Below, in pieces: positions 44,055 to 53,560 of a stretch of 64,000 bases of DNA (its first letter is position 1; each line of letters begins with the position of its first letter). Source of the DNA: Hymenobacter siberiensis (GTDB lineage Bacteria; Bacteroidota; Bacteroidia; Cytophagales; Hymenobacteraceae); contig NZ_JAHLZZ010000001.1 of the NCBI RefSeq assembly GCF_018967845.1, positions 4,278,001 to 4,342,000 of the forward strand. Reading direction: 5' to 3'. The notes beneath the pieces were generated by a model. That model did no database searches, was not told where the DNA came from, and saw nothing but the letters and a program-made list of their open reading frames with translations. Position numbers and translations under genes: made by a program.

Positions 44055-47000
44055 TTAATCAAGCCCATTGGAACTCCGCTGAGCCGCCACGACCCAGTCG
44101 TACACCATTTTCAGGAGGGAGAATTCCTGAAAGGGCTTGGTCAGGTAGTCGTTCATACCAGCGGCCAGGCACTTGGCCCGCTCGCCGGTAATGGCGTTGG
44201 CAGTGAGGGCGATGATGGGCACGGCGAGGCCCAGCTCCTGCCGCAGGATACGGGTGGCCTCGTAGCCATTTTTGATGGGCATCTGCACGTCCATCAAAAC
44301 CAGGTCGAAGGCCTGGATGCGGGCTAGTTCTACAGCGGCCTGGCCGTTGGGGGCCTCCGTCACGGTCATTCCGGCATTGGTGAGGAAACTGGTGGCCAGC
44401 ATGCGGTTGAACAGGTTGTCCTCAACCAGCAGAATTTGCTTGCCCTGTAGCGCCTGTTGCATGCAGTCGAGGTCGCCGTGGTCTTTCGGCGAGAGGTGCC
44501 GGGCATTGCCCGCGGGCAGGCGCAGGGTGAACCGGCTGGTGGTGCCGTGGTTTTTCAGGCTTTCGATGTGCAGCTCGCCGCCCAGTAGGTGCACCAGCTT
44601 CTTGCTGATGCCCAGGCCCAGGCCGGTGCCGCCAAACCGCCGCGTCACGGTAGAATCTTCCTGGCTGAAATCATCAAAAATATGGTTCAGGTACTCGGCA
44701 TCAATGCCAATGCCGCTATCCTGCACGGTGAATTCGACCAGCAATTCTTTCGTATCAGCGCCCTCCAGCAACCTACAGCCCAGGCATACCGTGCCCTGCT
44801 CGGTAAATTTCACGGAGTTGCCGGCCAGGTTCAGCAGCACCTGGGTGAGGCGGTAGGGGTCACCGAGGACTACTTCGGGCAGGGCTGGGTCGAGGGTGGT
44901 GATGAAGGTGAGGCCCTTTTCCTCCGCTTTGTATAGCAGGGTCTTTTCGACCTGGGCACAGATGAGCCCGGGGCTGAACCCGATGTGCTCGATGGCCAGC
45001 TGGCCAGCCTCAATCTTCGACAGGTCGAGGATGTCGTTGATGATGACGAGCAGGTTTTCGGCCGAGGCCGTGATGGCGTGCAGGTAGCTGGCCTGCGGGG
45101 CAGCCAGCGGGGTCTTGGCCAGCAGCTGGCTCATGCCCAGAATGGCATTCATGGGCGTGCGGATTTCGTGGCTCATGTTGGCCAGGAAATCCTGCTTGGC
45201 CTGGGTACTGCTTTCAGCCTGCACCTTGGCTTCGCGCAGGCTGGCTTCGAGATTTTTCTGGGGCGTCACATCGAGGTAGATGCCAATGGAGCCGATAAGC
45301 CGCTGGTATTCGTCGTAGAGCGGGGCACCGCTCATCAGCAGCCACTTGCGCTCGCCGGTTTTGGTGGTTACCACCACTTCGTAAGAATCGGAGATGCCGT
45401 GCTCCCGAGTGAGCAGCTTGCTCTCCGCCAGCTCCAGGTCGGGGCCGCTGAGCAGCAGCGGCGACAGGGGCAGGCCGGTCAGCTCTTCGGTACAGTAACC
45501 AGTCATGTCACAAAAGCTCTGGTTGGCGTAGAGCAGGTGGTCGTTCAAATCGACCTCTACCAGCCCGAGCGACATGTTTTCGATGATGCCCCGGTATTTT
45601 TCCTCGCGGCGCTTCAGGTCCTCTTCGGCTTTGATGCGGGCCGTGACGTCCTCGTACTTCCAGAGGTGGCCAATGTAGCGGTCACCGTCGAAGATGGGCG
45701 TGAAGGCCCGGGACAAGATACGGCCGTCGTGCAGCGGAATAATGTCGCCGGTAGTGGGCTGGCGGCGGCGCAGCAGCGCCGCAATGCGCGCCACGTACTG
45801 ATGCGGCTTTTTGACATATTTGCGCGAGCTTTCGGTGAGCCAGCCCCCGTTGCGGCCGTGGAGCCGGGCAGGAACCAAGGGTATTTCCAGCAGCTGGCAA
45901 AATGCCTCGTTGGTGAACACAATGCGCCGGGTTTCATCTTCCAGCACCAAGCCGTCCTGGAAGTGCGCAATCACCGTGGCCAGCTGCTGGTTGGAGGTAT
46001 CGAGCGCCTCCTCGGCATCCTTTCGGGCCGATATGTCACTCTGCAAACCACTTAAAATCAGTGCTTTGCCAGTATTATCCCAGGCTGTGATGGCGGCGCG
46101 GCTCAACACCCACTTATAGCTGCCGTCCTGGCAGCGCATCCGGTATTCGGTGATGGCCCTTTTGCCGCCGGTTTGCACGTAGGCCCCCGCTGTTTCCAGC
46201 ACCTGCGCCAGGTCGCCGGGGTGTACGTGCCCGAGCCAGGTTTCGTATTCGTCGGAAAAGCCGTCCTCGGTATACCCCAGCATGGCTCTGTATTCCGAGG
46301 AAAAGGTAATTTGACGGGTATGCAGATTCATCTCCCAGGCCCCATCGCCGAAGCCCTGCATGGCCAGCTCCAGGCGCAGGCTGCTTTCGCGCAAGGCGCT
46401 TTCGGCTAGTTTCAGGGGCGTCACATCGAGCAAAATTCCGCTGTACGTTACCCAGTCGGGGCCGGAGCTGGTCAGAATCGAATTACCCCGCATCCAGCGG
46501 ACAGGCTGGCCGGACACGACGATGCGGCCTTCGTATTCCCACGGAACCCGGTTGCGGGTGGCATGGTCGAGCGTCTGCAGAAACCCTTCCAGCTCGTCCG
46601 GATGGATATAATCGGTCATACGGCCGAGCTCGGACGGTACCACTCCGAACAGCTCCTGCACCTTGGGGCTCACATAATTAAAAAAGAATGAGCCATCGTC
46701 CTTTTTTTGCCACTCGTAGAGCACACCGGGTACGTTTTCGGCCAGGTTGCGGAAGCGCCGCTCGCTGTCTACCAGCCGCAGCTGGGCCAGTTTCCACTCC
46801 GTGATGTCTTCGAGAAGGCCCACGAAATGAACCACCCCATCGGCTGCCTCCGCCACCGACCGCACGCTCACGCGCAACCAACCATCAGCGCCCGGCCGCG
46901 GGTTAATTACCTCGTACTGAAACGGCTCGCGACGCATCTGGCTGTCCCAGATGTACGCCACCGTGGCCTCATCGCGCAGGCTGGGGCGCAGGAACGCGTC

Positions 47001-47246
47001 TGGCTTTTGGCCGGCCACCGCGCTCAGCTCCAGGCCGCACAGCTTCGTAAAGCCTTTGTTTACCCACTGCACATAGCCGGCGCTATTGGTCAGCACCAAA
47101 GCCGTGTGCTGCTCGTCGTAAGCCAGCAGGCTGGGCGGCACATAGGCCGCCTTAGAGGGCATGGTGGCTACCGCCAGCTGGGCGCGCAAGGCCGCATTCA
47201 CAGTTTTCTGCTGGGCTAACGCCACTTCGAGCTCGGCACGGGTCAT
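44055..47246 (-). CDS. Hybrid sensor histidine kinase with five PAS domains and a receiver domain
   Basis: 1063 residues, no transmembrane segment, so cytoplasmic. Order: coiled N-terminus (1-35), PAS domains at about 40-155, 165-285, 290-410, 420-540 and 550-670, HisKA with phospho-acceptor H693 (MSHEIRTP), HATPase with N810, G1 box DSGIGI (843) and G2 box GGTGLGLG (872-879), and a receiver domain (about 936-1050) with D986 and K1037. The chain of PAS domains suggests sensing of redox state or small ligands. No response regulator or output gene is adjacent, so it is an orphan hybrid kinase; the target cannot be inferred. Confidence 0.92.
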   Translation of the reverse strand: MTRAELEVALAQQKTVNAALRAQLAVATMPSKAAYVPPSLLAYDEQHTALVLTNSAGYVQWVNKGFTKLCGLELSAVAGQKPDAFLRPSLRDEATVAYIWDSQMRREPFQYEVINPRPGADGWLRVSVRSVAEAADGVVHFVGLLEDITEWKLAQLRLVDSERRFRNLAENVPGVLYEWQKKDDGSFFFNYVSPKVQELFGVVPSELGRMTDYIHPDELEGFLQTLDHATRNRVPWEYEGRIVVSGQPVRWMRGNSILTSSGPDWVTYSGILLDVTPLKLAESALRESSLRLELAMQGFGDGAWEMNLHTRQITFSSEYRAMLGYTEDGFSDEYETWLGHVHPGDLAQVLETAGAYVQTGGKRAITEYRMRCQDGSYKWVLSRAAITAWDNTGKALILSGLQSDISARKDAEEALDTSNQQLATVIAHFQDGLVLEDETRRIVFTNEAFCQLLEIPLVPARLHGRNGGWLTESSRKYVKKPHQYVARIAALLRRRQPTTGDIIPLHDGRILSRAFTPIFDGDRYIGHLWKYEDVTARIKAEEDLKRREEKYRGIIENMSLGLVEVDLNDHLLYANQSFCDMTGYCTEELTGLPLSPLLLSGPDLELAESKLLTREHGISDSYEVVVTTKTGERKWLLMSGAPLYDEYQRLIGSIGIYLDVTPQKNLEASLREAKVQAESSTQAKQDFLANMSHEIRTPMNAILGMSQLLAKTPLAAPQASYLHAITASAENLLVIINDILDLSKIEAGQLAIEHIGFSPGLICAQVEKTLLYKAEEKGLTFITTLDPALPEVVLGDPYRLTQVLLNLAGNSVKFTEQGTVCLGCRLLEGADTKELLVEFTVQDSGIGIDAEYLNHIFDDFSQEDSTVTRRFGGTGLGLGISKKLVHLLGGELHIESLKNHGTTSRFTLRLPAGNARHLSPKDHGDLDCMQQALQGKQILLVEDNLFNRMLATSFLTNAGMTVTEAPNGQAAVELARIQAFDLVLMDVQMPIKNGYEATRILRQELGLAVPIIALTANAITGERAKCLAAGMNDYLTKPFQEFSLLKMVYDWVVAAQRSSNGLD

Positions 47247-47509
47247 AAGAATGTGTCAGCTAAAAGCTCTTCGGTAATTGAATAAAAACGGCGTAAGCGA
47301 CAATGCCGTTGCCTGGGCAAGTGGGGGCGCGGTACTGGCCGAGAAGGGGTTCAGCCGGGCAGTAGTCGGCCCGTTAGCCCCAGGCTAATAGATACGAGAA
47401 TAACCACACTTGCGGACTTTAGCGTCCGATTTTTTCCTGGCACAGAAGCTTCTTCAATGACTGGAGGCCCGTAGCATTGCGACACCCGTTGTACCGGGCA
47501 GCCCACCCA

Positions 47510-48268
47510 CTACCGAACCAGCGCCTGCTGCAGCTGCTCGATGAGGCGCGCCTGGGCCGGGCCACTGAAGCCGGCCGCCGTGTAGGCCCGGAAGGCTACC
47601 GATAGGCCGCCCGGCTTGAGGGCCGTGACGACGACCTGCGGGGCGGGCGTGGGCAGCACGTCAGCATCGGCCGCCATCAGCGGAATGGCCCAGGCGCGTA
47701 GCGCGGCCAGGTCGGTGGGGTTTTCGAGGTCGGCCACGATTTCGACCAGTGCCTTATTCTGGGCCGTTTTGTTGATGATGACGTTGTTGGAAGTGGCCCC
47801 GTTGGGCAGGATGATGGTATCGCCGTGACCGGTGACGAGGATGGTATTGAAAATCTGGATTTCGCGCACCTCGCCCGATTTACCCTGCGACTCAATGGTA
47901 TCGCCCACCACGTAGGGCTTGAAAATGAGGATGAGTACGCCGCCCGCGAAGTTGGCCAGCGTGCCCTGCAACGCCAGCCCCACCGCCAGCCCCGCCGCCC
48001 CCAAAATTGCTACAAACGACGTAGTTTCGAAACCCACCATACCGGCCACAGATATCAGCAGCAGCACTTTGAGCACGATGTTAATCAGACTGGTCAGGAA
48101 CGAGGCCAACGACACATCCAGGTGCCGGGAGGCTTTGGCCACAACGCGGCTGGCCCAGCCAATGAGCCACCAGCCCACCATCAGCGCCACCCCGGCCATG
48201 AACAGGCGGGGCAGGTAGAGCACAACGATATCCTGGAACTGCCGGGCGTAGCTAGTCAGTTGATTCAT
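47510..48268 (-). CDS. Small-conductance mechanosensitive channel (MscS family)
   Basis: 252 residues: three N-terminal hydrophobic helices, the third being the glycine/alanine-rich pore helix GAAGLAVGLALQGTLANFAGG, followed by the beta domain FKPYVVGDTIESQGKSGEVREIQIFNTILVTGHGDTIILPNG and an alpha/beta C-terminus. This is the minimal MscS fold. It releases osmolytes under hypo-osmotic stress from the inner membrane. The 263 bases to the kinase gene hold nothing recognisable. Upstream it is insulated by a hairpin repeat (48303-48395). Confidence 0.92.
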   Translation of the reverse strand: MNQLTSYARQFQDIVVLYLPRLFMAGVALMVGWWLIGWASRVVAKASRHLDVSLASFLTSLINIVLKVLLLISVAGMVGFETTSFVAILGAAGLAVGLALQGTLANFAGGVLILIFKPYVVGDTIESQGKSGEVREIQIFNTILVTGHGDTIILPNGATSNNVIINKTAQNKALVEIVADLENPTDLAALRAWAIPLMAADADVLPTPAPQVVVTALKPGGLSVAFRAYTAAGFSGPAQARLIEQLQQALVR

Positions 48269-48302
48269 AATTAATTGAAAGAAAATAAAGAATGCTGATA
48301 AT

Positions 48303-48395
48303 GAAGCTGTTTAGAAAATCCCCGAACGGTCATGCAGCGCGCAGCGAAGCATGACCGTTCGGGGACCTTTTGTGACTTGCTAAACAACTCCAATG
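48303..48395. repeat. Hairpin element with conserved flanks (family A), copy 1
   Basis: Arms 48320-48335 and 48349-48364 are perfect. Outside them is the conserved frame GAAGCTGTTTAGAAA ... CTAAACAACTCCAATGA, which recurs at 54087 and 60438. It lies between the MscS gene and the HEAT/cyclophilin gene. Confidence 0.88.
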
Positions 48396-48415
48396 ACAGC
48401 CGTTGTCGAAATTGC

Positions 48416-50440
48416 TTATGGCACCGCCACCAGCTCCACGCCCAGAATCTGGTCGCCGATGTCGAGCTTGTGCACTACGTCCATGCCGCCCACTACCTGG
48501 GCAAAAATGGGGTAGCGGCCATCCAGGTGCGGCGTGGGCGTGTGGGTAATGAAGAACTGGCAGCTCTCGGTGTCTTTGCCGGCCGAGGCCAGGCCCACGC
48601 TGCCCTCCTCGTAGCGCAGGTCGCCAAACTCGGAGCGCAGATTGTAAGGCGCGCTGCCGTTGCCATCGCCGCGCGGGTCGCCGCCCTGGGCCACAAAATT
48701 GGGCACCACACGGTGGAAATACAGGTTGTCGTAGAAATGCTGGCCGATGAGCGTGACGAAGCTGGCCACCGCGCCGGGCGCTTCCTCGGGCTTCAATTCC
48801 AATAAAACAATGCCCTTGCTGGTACGCAGCCGCACCTGCTGGCCCAGCGGCACGCCCTGCACCACGGCCCAGTCGATGGGGTGCTGCGCGGCCGTGGCCA
48901 GCGGCGAGGACGTGGGTTTGGGCGATTTTTCCAGCTTATCGAGGGCATGTTGGAGGCCCTGCCAGGCTTCGATTTCGCGGGGCAACTGTAGCTTAGCCTG
49001 GGCCTGGCGTAGGGCCGCGAGGTCGGCGGGCCGGGGCTCGGGGTAGAGTTTAGTGTCGGCCAGGGCCTCGGCGGCGGTGCCGAGCTGGGCCACGTCGCCG
49101 CTGGCCAGGGCCTGGCGCATGGCGGCGGCAAAATCGGCCTGGCGGCCGGCCGGGAAATCGGCACTGCGGCGCATGGTGAGCAGTGCGCCCAGCGCGTAGC
49201 CCGCTACCACCGGCGACTGCCCCGCCGCAAACGCCTCGGTCCGCACGAAGTCAAATGCGGCCGGGTCTTCACTCAGCGCTTCCAGCAAAAAGCCTTTTTC
49301 GTACACCGTGGGCGCGGCCGGGTAGCGCTTCGAAATGGTTTCGACCAAGCTAGGCCGAGCCGCCGGACTGGCGTGGCGCACGGCCGCCCGCAGCAAGGCC
49401 GCCCGCACCCGCACGGAGGCCTGCCGGTTGCCATCGGCCAGGGCCGCCAGCAACGCGCCCGATTCGCCCTTGGCATGGGCCAGCAGCCATTCGGCCGCCG
49501 TGAGGGCCACGGCTGGCTGGTCGCGGTTGAGGGCCGTGAACACGGCTTTGCGGCTGGCCGGGTAGTTTTCCGCATCAAAGGGCAAGACCCGAATGGCGCT
49601 GAGCCGCACCCGGTAGTCGGGGTCCTTGGTGGCGAGGCGGGTGAGCACGGCGGCCGGGCTGCCAACCCCTTTCTCAACCAGCACATCGGCCGGCAGCGGA
49701 ATAGCCGCAATTTTGCCCAGCGTGCTGGCCGCTGCCGCTCGTACGGCATACGAACGGTCTTTCTGAGCCACGCGCAACAACGTGCTCTCGGCCAGTTTTT
49801 TCAGCTCAGCATCGAGCCCCCGGGTGCGCGACAGGGCCACCACGGCCGCCAACCGGCCGCGCCCGGGCAGCTTGGGCGAGTTTAGCACCAGCACGGTACG
49901 CCGGATGCTCTCGGGCGAAACCAGGCCGCGCAGGGCAGCGCGGCTTAGGCCCCAGGCGAGGGCAGCGGCGCGGGAAGTATCGTTCAGAATTTCGACGCGC
50001 CAGAGCTCGGGTAGGCTGTAGCGGGTGACGGTGCGGCCCAGGGCTTCGTGCACGTAGCGGCGCACCGTGCCGTCTTTTTCCAACAGGACGCGCACGCGCA
50101 GGCTGTCCACGGCGGTGCTGTCGCCGGTCTGGCCCAGGGCGTAGGCGGCGGCGCGGCGCACGCCGGAGTCGGCGTCGCGCAGCAGCGGGATGAGGCCGGG
50201 CACGCCCGCCGGGGCCTGCACCGAGGCCAGCGCCAGGGCCGCTTCGCGCCGGTACGTAGGGTTGCCGTCGGTGAGGAAGGGCAGAATGGCGGCGGTGTTG
50301 CGCTCGTCCTGCGCCGTGCCGATTTGGCGAATGGTGGCGTCGTGGTACTTGTTGGCGAGGCCGGCGCTGGGGCGCGGCGTGCGGGCGCAGGCAGCCGCCA
50401 GCAATAGCAGCGGCCAGAAACGTAGGAGGCGAATGGGCAT
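48416..50440 (-). CDS. HEAT-repeat protein fused to a C-terminal cyclophilin-type peptidyl-prolyl isomerase, lipoprotein
   Basis: 674 residues. Signal MPIRLLRFWPLLLLAAAC ends in a lipobox. Residues about 40-480 are HEAT/PBS-lyase-like repeats (for example REAALALASVQAPAGVPGLIPLLRD, then VRRAAAYALGQTG). A cyclophilin domain spans about 525-674 with FHRVVPNFVAQGGDPRGDG (catalytic arginine region), SCQFFIT and LDGRYPIFAQVVGGMDVV. The fusion should tether a proline isomerase and a protein-binding solenoid to the envelope, where it may help outer-membrane protein folding (inference). Confidence 0.88.
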   Translation of the reverse strand: MPIRLLRFWPLLLLAAACARTPRPSAGLANKYHDATIRQIGTAQDERNTAAILPFLTDGNPTYRREAALALASVQAPAGVPGLIPLLRDADSGVRRAAAYALGQTGDSTAVDSLRVRVLLEKDGTVRRYVHEALGRTVTRYSLPELWRVEILNDTSRAAALAWGLSRAALRGLVSPESIRRTVLVLNSPKLPGRGRLAAVVALSRTRGLDAELKKLAESTLLRVAQKDRSYAVRAAAASTLGKIAAIPLPADVLVEKGVGSPAAVLTRLATKDPDYRVRLSAIRVLPFDAENYPASRKAVFTALNRDQPAVALTAAEWLLAHAKGESGALLAALADGNRQASVRVRAALLRAAVRHASPAARPSLVETISKRYPAAPTVYEKGFLLEALSEDPAAFDFVRTEAFAAGQSPVVAGYALGALLTMRRSADFPAGRQADFAAAMRQALASGDVAQLGTAAEALADTKLYPEPRPADLAALRQAQAKLQLPREIEAWQGLQHALDKLEKSPKPTSSPLATAAQHPIDWAVVQGVPLGQQVRLRTSKGIVLLELKPEEAPGAVASFVTLIGQHFYDNLYFHRVVPNFVAQGGDPRGDGNGSAPYNLRSEFGDLRYEEGSVGLASAGKDTESCQFFITHTPTPHLDGRYPIFAQVVGGMDVVHKLDIGDQILGVELVAVP

Positions 50441-50525
50441 AGGGGAGTTGTAGCGTATGCTTTAGCTTGCGCTTACGGGGCAAAAGGAAATAATGGCTGG
50501 ACCGGGGCGCAAACTAACGCACGCG

Positions 50526-51635
50526 CTACTCGCCGCCCCAGGAATCTTCCTGCGGGGCAGCTTCAGTCGGCAAATAGTCCGTTCCGATGTCTTTCAGCAG
50601 CGCATCAAGCCCGGCAAACAGCCCGGCGTTGCCGTGCTGCTGGTAGCCGGCCAGGGCCGTTTCGAAATTGCGCAGGCCGTAGAGAAACGCCCGCAGGTTA
50701 TCAGCCGTGATGGCCTCGAAATGCCGGCCGTAGCCCATCTGCTGCACTTCGGCGGCGTTCAGCCACTGCTCGAACTGGGCCGGAATGGGAATAGCGCAGA
50801 TGGGCTTGTGCAGGAACACGGCCTCCGAAATCAGCGAAAAGCCGCCGTTGGTGACCACGGCGCGGGCGCTGGCCAGGTCGGCAATAAAGCCGGCTTCGGA
50901 AAAGGCACAGAGCTGCACGTTGCCGTGGATTTCCTGCTTGTTGAAGCCGTAAACGCGGAATTCCTGGTCGGGCAGCTGTTGCAGCAGCGGCACCAGGTTC
51001 TGCTGCGTAGTGGCCGATTGGTACACCAGTACGTGCCGGCCGTTGGTGGGCGCGGCGGCCAGAATTTCGGGCCGGATAATGGGCGGCACCAGCGTGGTGC
51101 GCTGCTTGGCCAGTTCCAGATTGAAGAACGTGGTGACGAAATAGTGGCGGCTGTGCGGCAGCTTGGCCCGCACAATGGCTTTGGCCAGCTGGTGGTTTTC
51201 GCGCTCGGCCTTCGGCACGGCCACATTCAGCTTGGCACGGCTGATAATCTGCATATTATCAATGCTGACAATGGGCAGCCGGCGCAGCTTCGCGAATAAA
51301 TAGCTGAATGATTCAAAGTCCGAAACCACCACTTCCGGCTCGAAACCGCCCAGCAGCTCGCGGTAGCGGGCGAAGTTGACGCGCAAATCCTCGGGGGCGG
51401 TGCGCAGCGTGCGCACGGCCGTGCGCAGCTTGCTCACCGCCAACCCATTATACGCCAGATGGAAACCCCGGATTTCGTGCACCCGGCCCGGGAATGCGGC
51501 GGCCAGCATGGTGTAGGCGCGGCTACTGCTCACCACGCGCACTTCGTGGCCCTGCGCCAGCAGGTGGCCGATAACGACTTTGCTGCGGGTGGCGTGGCCC
51601 AGGCCCTCGCCGGGCACTCCGTATAATATCTTCAT
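50526..51635 (-). CDS. GT-B glycosyltransferase, MJ1255/MurG-like
   Basis: 369 residues. It opens MKILYGVPGEGLGHATRSKVVIGHLL, with the G-x-G-H-x-x-R loop that marks the MJ1255/VC2487 glycosyltransferase group, and has TNGGFSLISEAVFLHKPICAIPI in the donor-binding half, as in MurG. It probably adds a hexose or HexNAc to a lipid or cell-surface acceptor. It stands alone, far from the polysaccharide locus. Start at 51635 is the first ATG and gives the family N-terminus. Confidence 0.85.
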   Translation of the reverse strand: MKILYGVPGEGLGHATRSKVVIGHLLAQGHEVRVVSSSRAYTMLAAAFPGRVHEIRGFHLAYNGLAVSKLRTAVRTLRTAPEDLRVNFARYRELLGGFEPEVVVSDFESFSYLFAKLRRLPIVSIDNMQIISRAKLNVAVPKAERENHQLAKAIVRAKLPHSRHYFVTTFFNLELAKQRTTLVPPIIRPEILAAAPTNGRHVLVYQSATTQQNLVPLLQQLPDQEFRVYGFNKQEIHGNVQLCAFSEAGFIADLASARAVVTNGGFSLISEAVFLHKPICAIPIPAQFEQWLNAAEVQQMGYGRHFEAITADNLRAFLYGLRNFETALAGYQQHGNAGLFAGLDALLKDIGTDYLPTEAAPQEDSWGGE

Positions 51636-51815
51636 CGCTGATTGACGCTGATTGACCGTGATTTCGTTGATTGTGGACGGTGCGGCTAAGTGGATTAATC
51701 GGCAAATAACCGAAAAACCAGCGGGTGGCGGGGCAACCCATGAAAAAGCCCTGACTCGGCTGAGTCAAGGCTTTAACAATCACGAAATAACGGTTAATCA
51801 GCGTCAATCAGTGAT

Positions 51816-53393
51816 TTATTCGGCCACCACCAGCTTCTCACTGCGGGTGCCTTCGCTCGACTCCAGCCGCACGATGTAGATGCCGGGCGCTACGCCAGCC
51901 AGCGGCAGGGGCAGCTGCTGCGGCCCGGCCGGATAGGCTTTCTGGCGCACCACGGCGCGCACCAGGCGGCCGGTGGCATCGAGCAGCGAAACCGTGACAG
52001 GGCCGGCCCGCTCCTGCTGGAAACTGATGCTGCCGCTGCCGTGCACGGGGTTGGGGTACAGGGCCATTTGCACAGTGCCGGGGGTGGTGGCCACGCCGGG
52101 CGCGGTGCTGAGCACGACGTTTTCGTCGCCGGCGCGGTAGGGCAGCAGGTCGAAATAGGTGAGCAGCATTTCGGCCGTCGTGCTCTCGCCCCATTGGGTG
52201 GTGACGGGTGGGCTGTTGGGATTGCGCGGGTTCTGGGCGGTGTTGTCGTAGGTGGCATCGGCCATGAGGCGCGAGCCGGCCGGGATTTTCAGCGGGGCGG
52301 TGAAGCGGAAGACACCCTGCCAGCGGAAGTCCCAATCATTGATTTTTATCAGCTTAATGGTATCGCCGTTGGGCTTTACCGCCCACACCTTCCAGCTTTT
52401 GCTGAGCAGGTGGGCGTGGGGCGCGGTACTGAGAATGGTGACATCGACCGGCACGTTGAGCTGGGCGTGGAAGGTGCTCACCTGGTTGGCCGGAATGATA
52501 AACGGGCCGTTGCTGAGCGTGACCGGCGAGATGGCCGGCACCGTCTGGATGTAGCGCGTGACGGGCTGGCGGGCAAAAAACACGTTCACCACCGATGAGT
52601 CTTTCTGCGTCACGTAGTTGGGGCCGTAGTGCACCTGCACCAGCAGCGCGGCTCGGCGGTAGAGCTTCTTGCCCATGCCCGAGGGATAAAACCGCGACTG
52701 CATGCCCGGCACCCAGGCCGCAAAGTTGGTTTCCAGCGGATTGAAGCCGAAACCGCCGAACTGCGTGTAGCCGTAGCCGGGCGCGGCCGCATCCAGGGCC
52801 TGGGCCTGCTGCGTGGTATCCATGCCGATGATGACGTGGTGCACGATGCCCTTATTGCCGGGCCGGAACTCGATGGCCGCGATGTCGCGGTCGGCGGGCA
52901 TGTTCACGGGCAGCACGAAAATGCGGTACATGTCCTGGCCATTGCCCAGGTGCGTGAAGGCCTGGGCCATCGGAATCACCAGGTCGGGCGTGCCCAGCTG
53001 CGAGCGGCTGGGGTACGTGGGCACGGCCGGCGTAAGGGCAGGGTTGCCCTGCGGCGTGCCGGCATCCACCCAATCCCGGATTTTGGCGATTTCTGCGTTG
53101 GTCAGCGTGTTTTCGTCGAGGTAGTGGCGGTAGTTGGGGTCGGGCTTCCACGGCGGCATGTAGCGCGTACCGGTCACGTACTTAATGGTCTGGGCGTGGC
53201 TCACCACTTCGGCGTAGGTGGTGAGCGGAAACGGCGCTACTTCGCCCGTGCGGTGGCAGCTGGTGCAGTGCTGGTACACCAGCGGCGCAATGTCCTGACT
53301 GAACGTGTACTGCGGGGCGGTCTGGGCCTGCGCCGGGGGCGCGGTCATCAGCAAAGCCAGCAGCAGGAGTAATGGGGAGAAGCGGTGTTTCAT
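51816..53393 (-). CDS. Secreted copper type II monooxygenase-like protein with cytochrome c motif and T9SS sorting domain
   Basis: 525 residues from the ATG at 53393. Signal peptide ends AQA (about 24). C43-x2-C46-H47 is a c-type haem motif in QHCTSCHRTGEVAPFPL. The middle matches the ascorbate-dependent copper monooxygenase fold: GIVHHVIIGMD (His ligands), MQSRFYPSGMGKKL, APHAHLL (paired His) and TTAEMLLTYFDLLP (Met ligand). The last 80 residues form a type IX secretion sorting domain (YPNPVHGSGSISFQ ... GIYIVRLESSEGTRSEKLVV). The product should be exported to the cell surface. A redoxin gene that is often fused to such proteins lies just upstream. Confidence 0.85.
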   Translation of the reverse strand: MKHRFSPLLLLLALLMTAPPAQAQTAPQYTFSQDIAPLVYQHCTSCHRTGEVAPFPLTTYAEVVSHAQTIKYVTGTRYMPPWKPDPNYRHYLDENTLTNAEIAKIRDWVDAGTPQGNPALTPAVPTYPSRSQLGTPDLVIPMAQAFTHLGNGQDMYRIFVLPVNMPADRDIAAIEFRPGNKGIVHHVIIGMDTTQQAQALDAAAPGYGYTQFGGFGFNPLETNFAAWVPGMQSRFYPSGMGKKLYRRAALLVQVHYGPNYVTQKDSSVVNVFFARQPVTRYIQTVPAISPVTLSNGPFIIPANQVSTFHAQLNVPVDVTILSTAPHAHLLSKSWKVWAVKPNGDTIKLIKINDWDFRWQGVFRFTAPLKIPAGSRLMADATYDNTAQNPRNPNSPPVTTQWGESTTAEMLLTYFDLLPYRAGDENVVLSTAPGVATTPGTVQMALYPNPVHGSGSISFQQERAGPVTVSLLDATGRLVRAVVRQKAYPAGPQQLPLPLAGVAPGIYIVRLESSEGTRSEKLVVAE

Positions 53394-53415
53394 GAGGTTT
53401 GAAAAGAAAGAATCG

Positions 53416-53525
53416 TAGAACGTCATGCAGAGCGCAGCGAAGCATCTTGCCCGCCACCACTAATCCAGTCGATTGAATTGCGTTGAGCGGTAAAGATGCT
53501 TCGCTGCGCTCTGCATGACGTTCTA
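53416..53525. repeat. Long hairpin repeat (core family B)
   Basis: Perfect 33-bp arms (53416-53448 and 53493-53525) around a 44-nt loop; the arm core is GTCATGCAGAGCGCAGCG. It separates the redoxin and monooxygenase genes on the minus strand. Confidence 0.93.
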
Positions 53526-53560
53526 TTTGTTAAAGTTAAGCCCCGAGACTCTTCTCAAAT

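Noticed and set aside
44985..46055. 356-residue plus-strand open frame
   Set aside because: Antisense of the hybrid histidine kinase; no family features.
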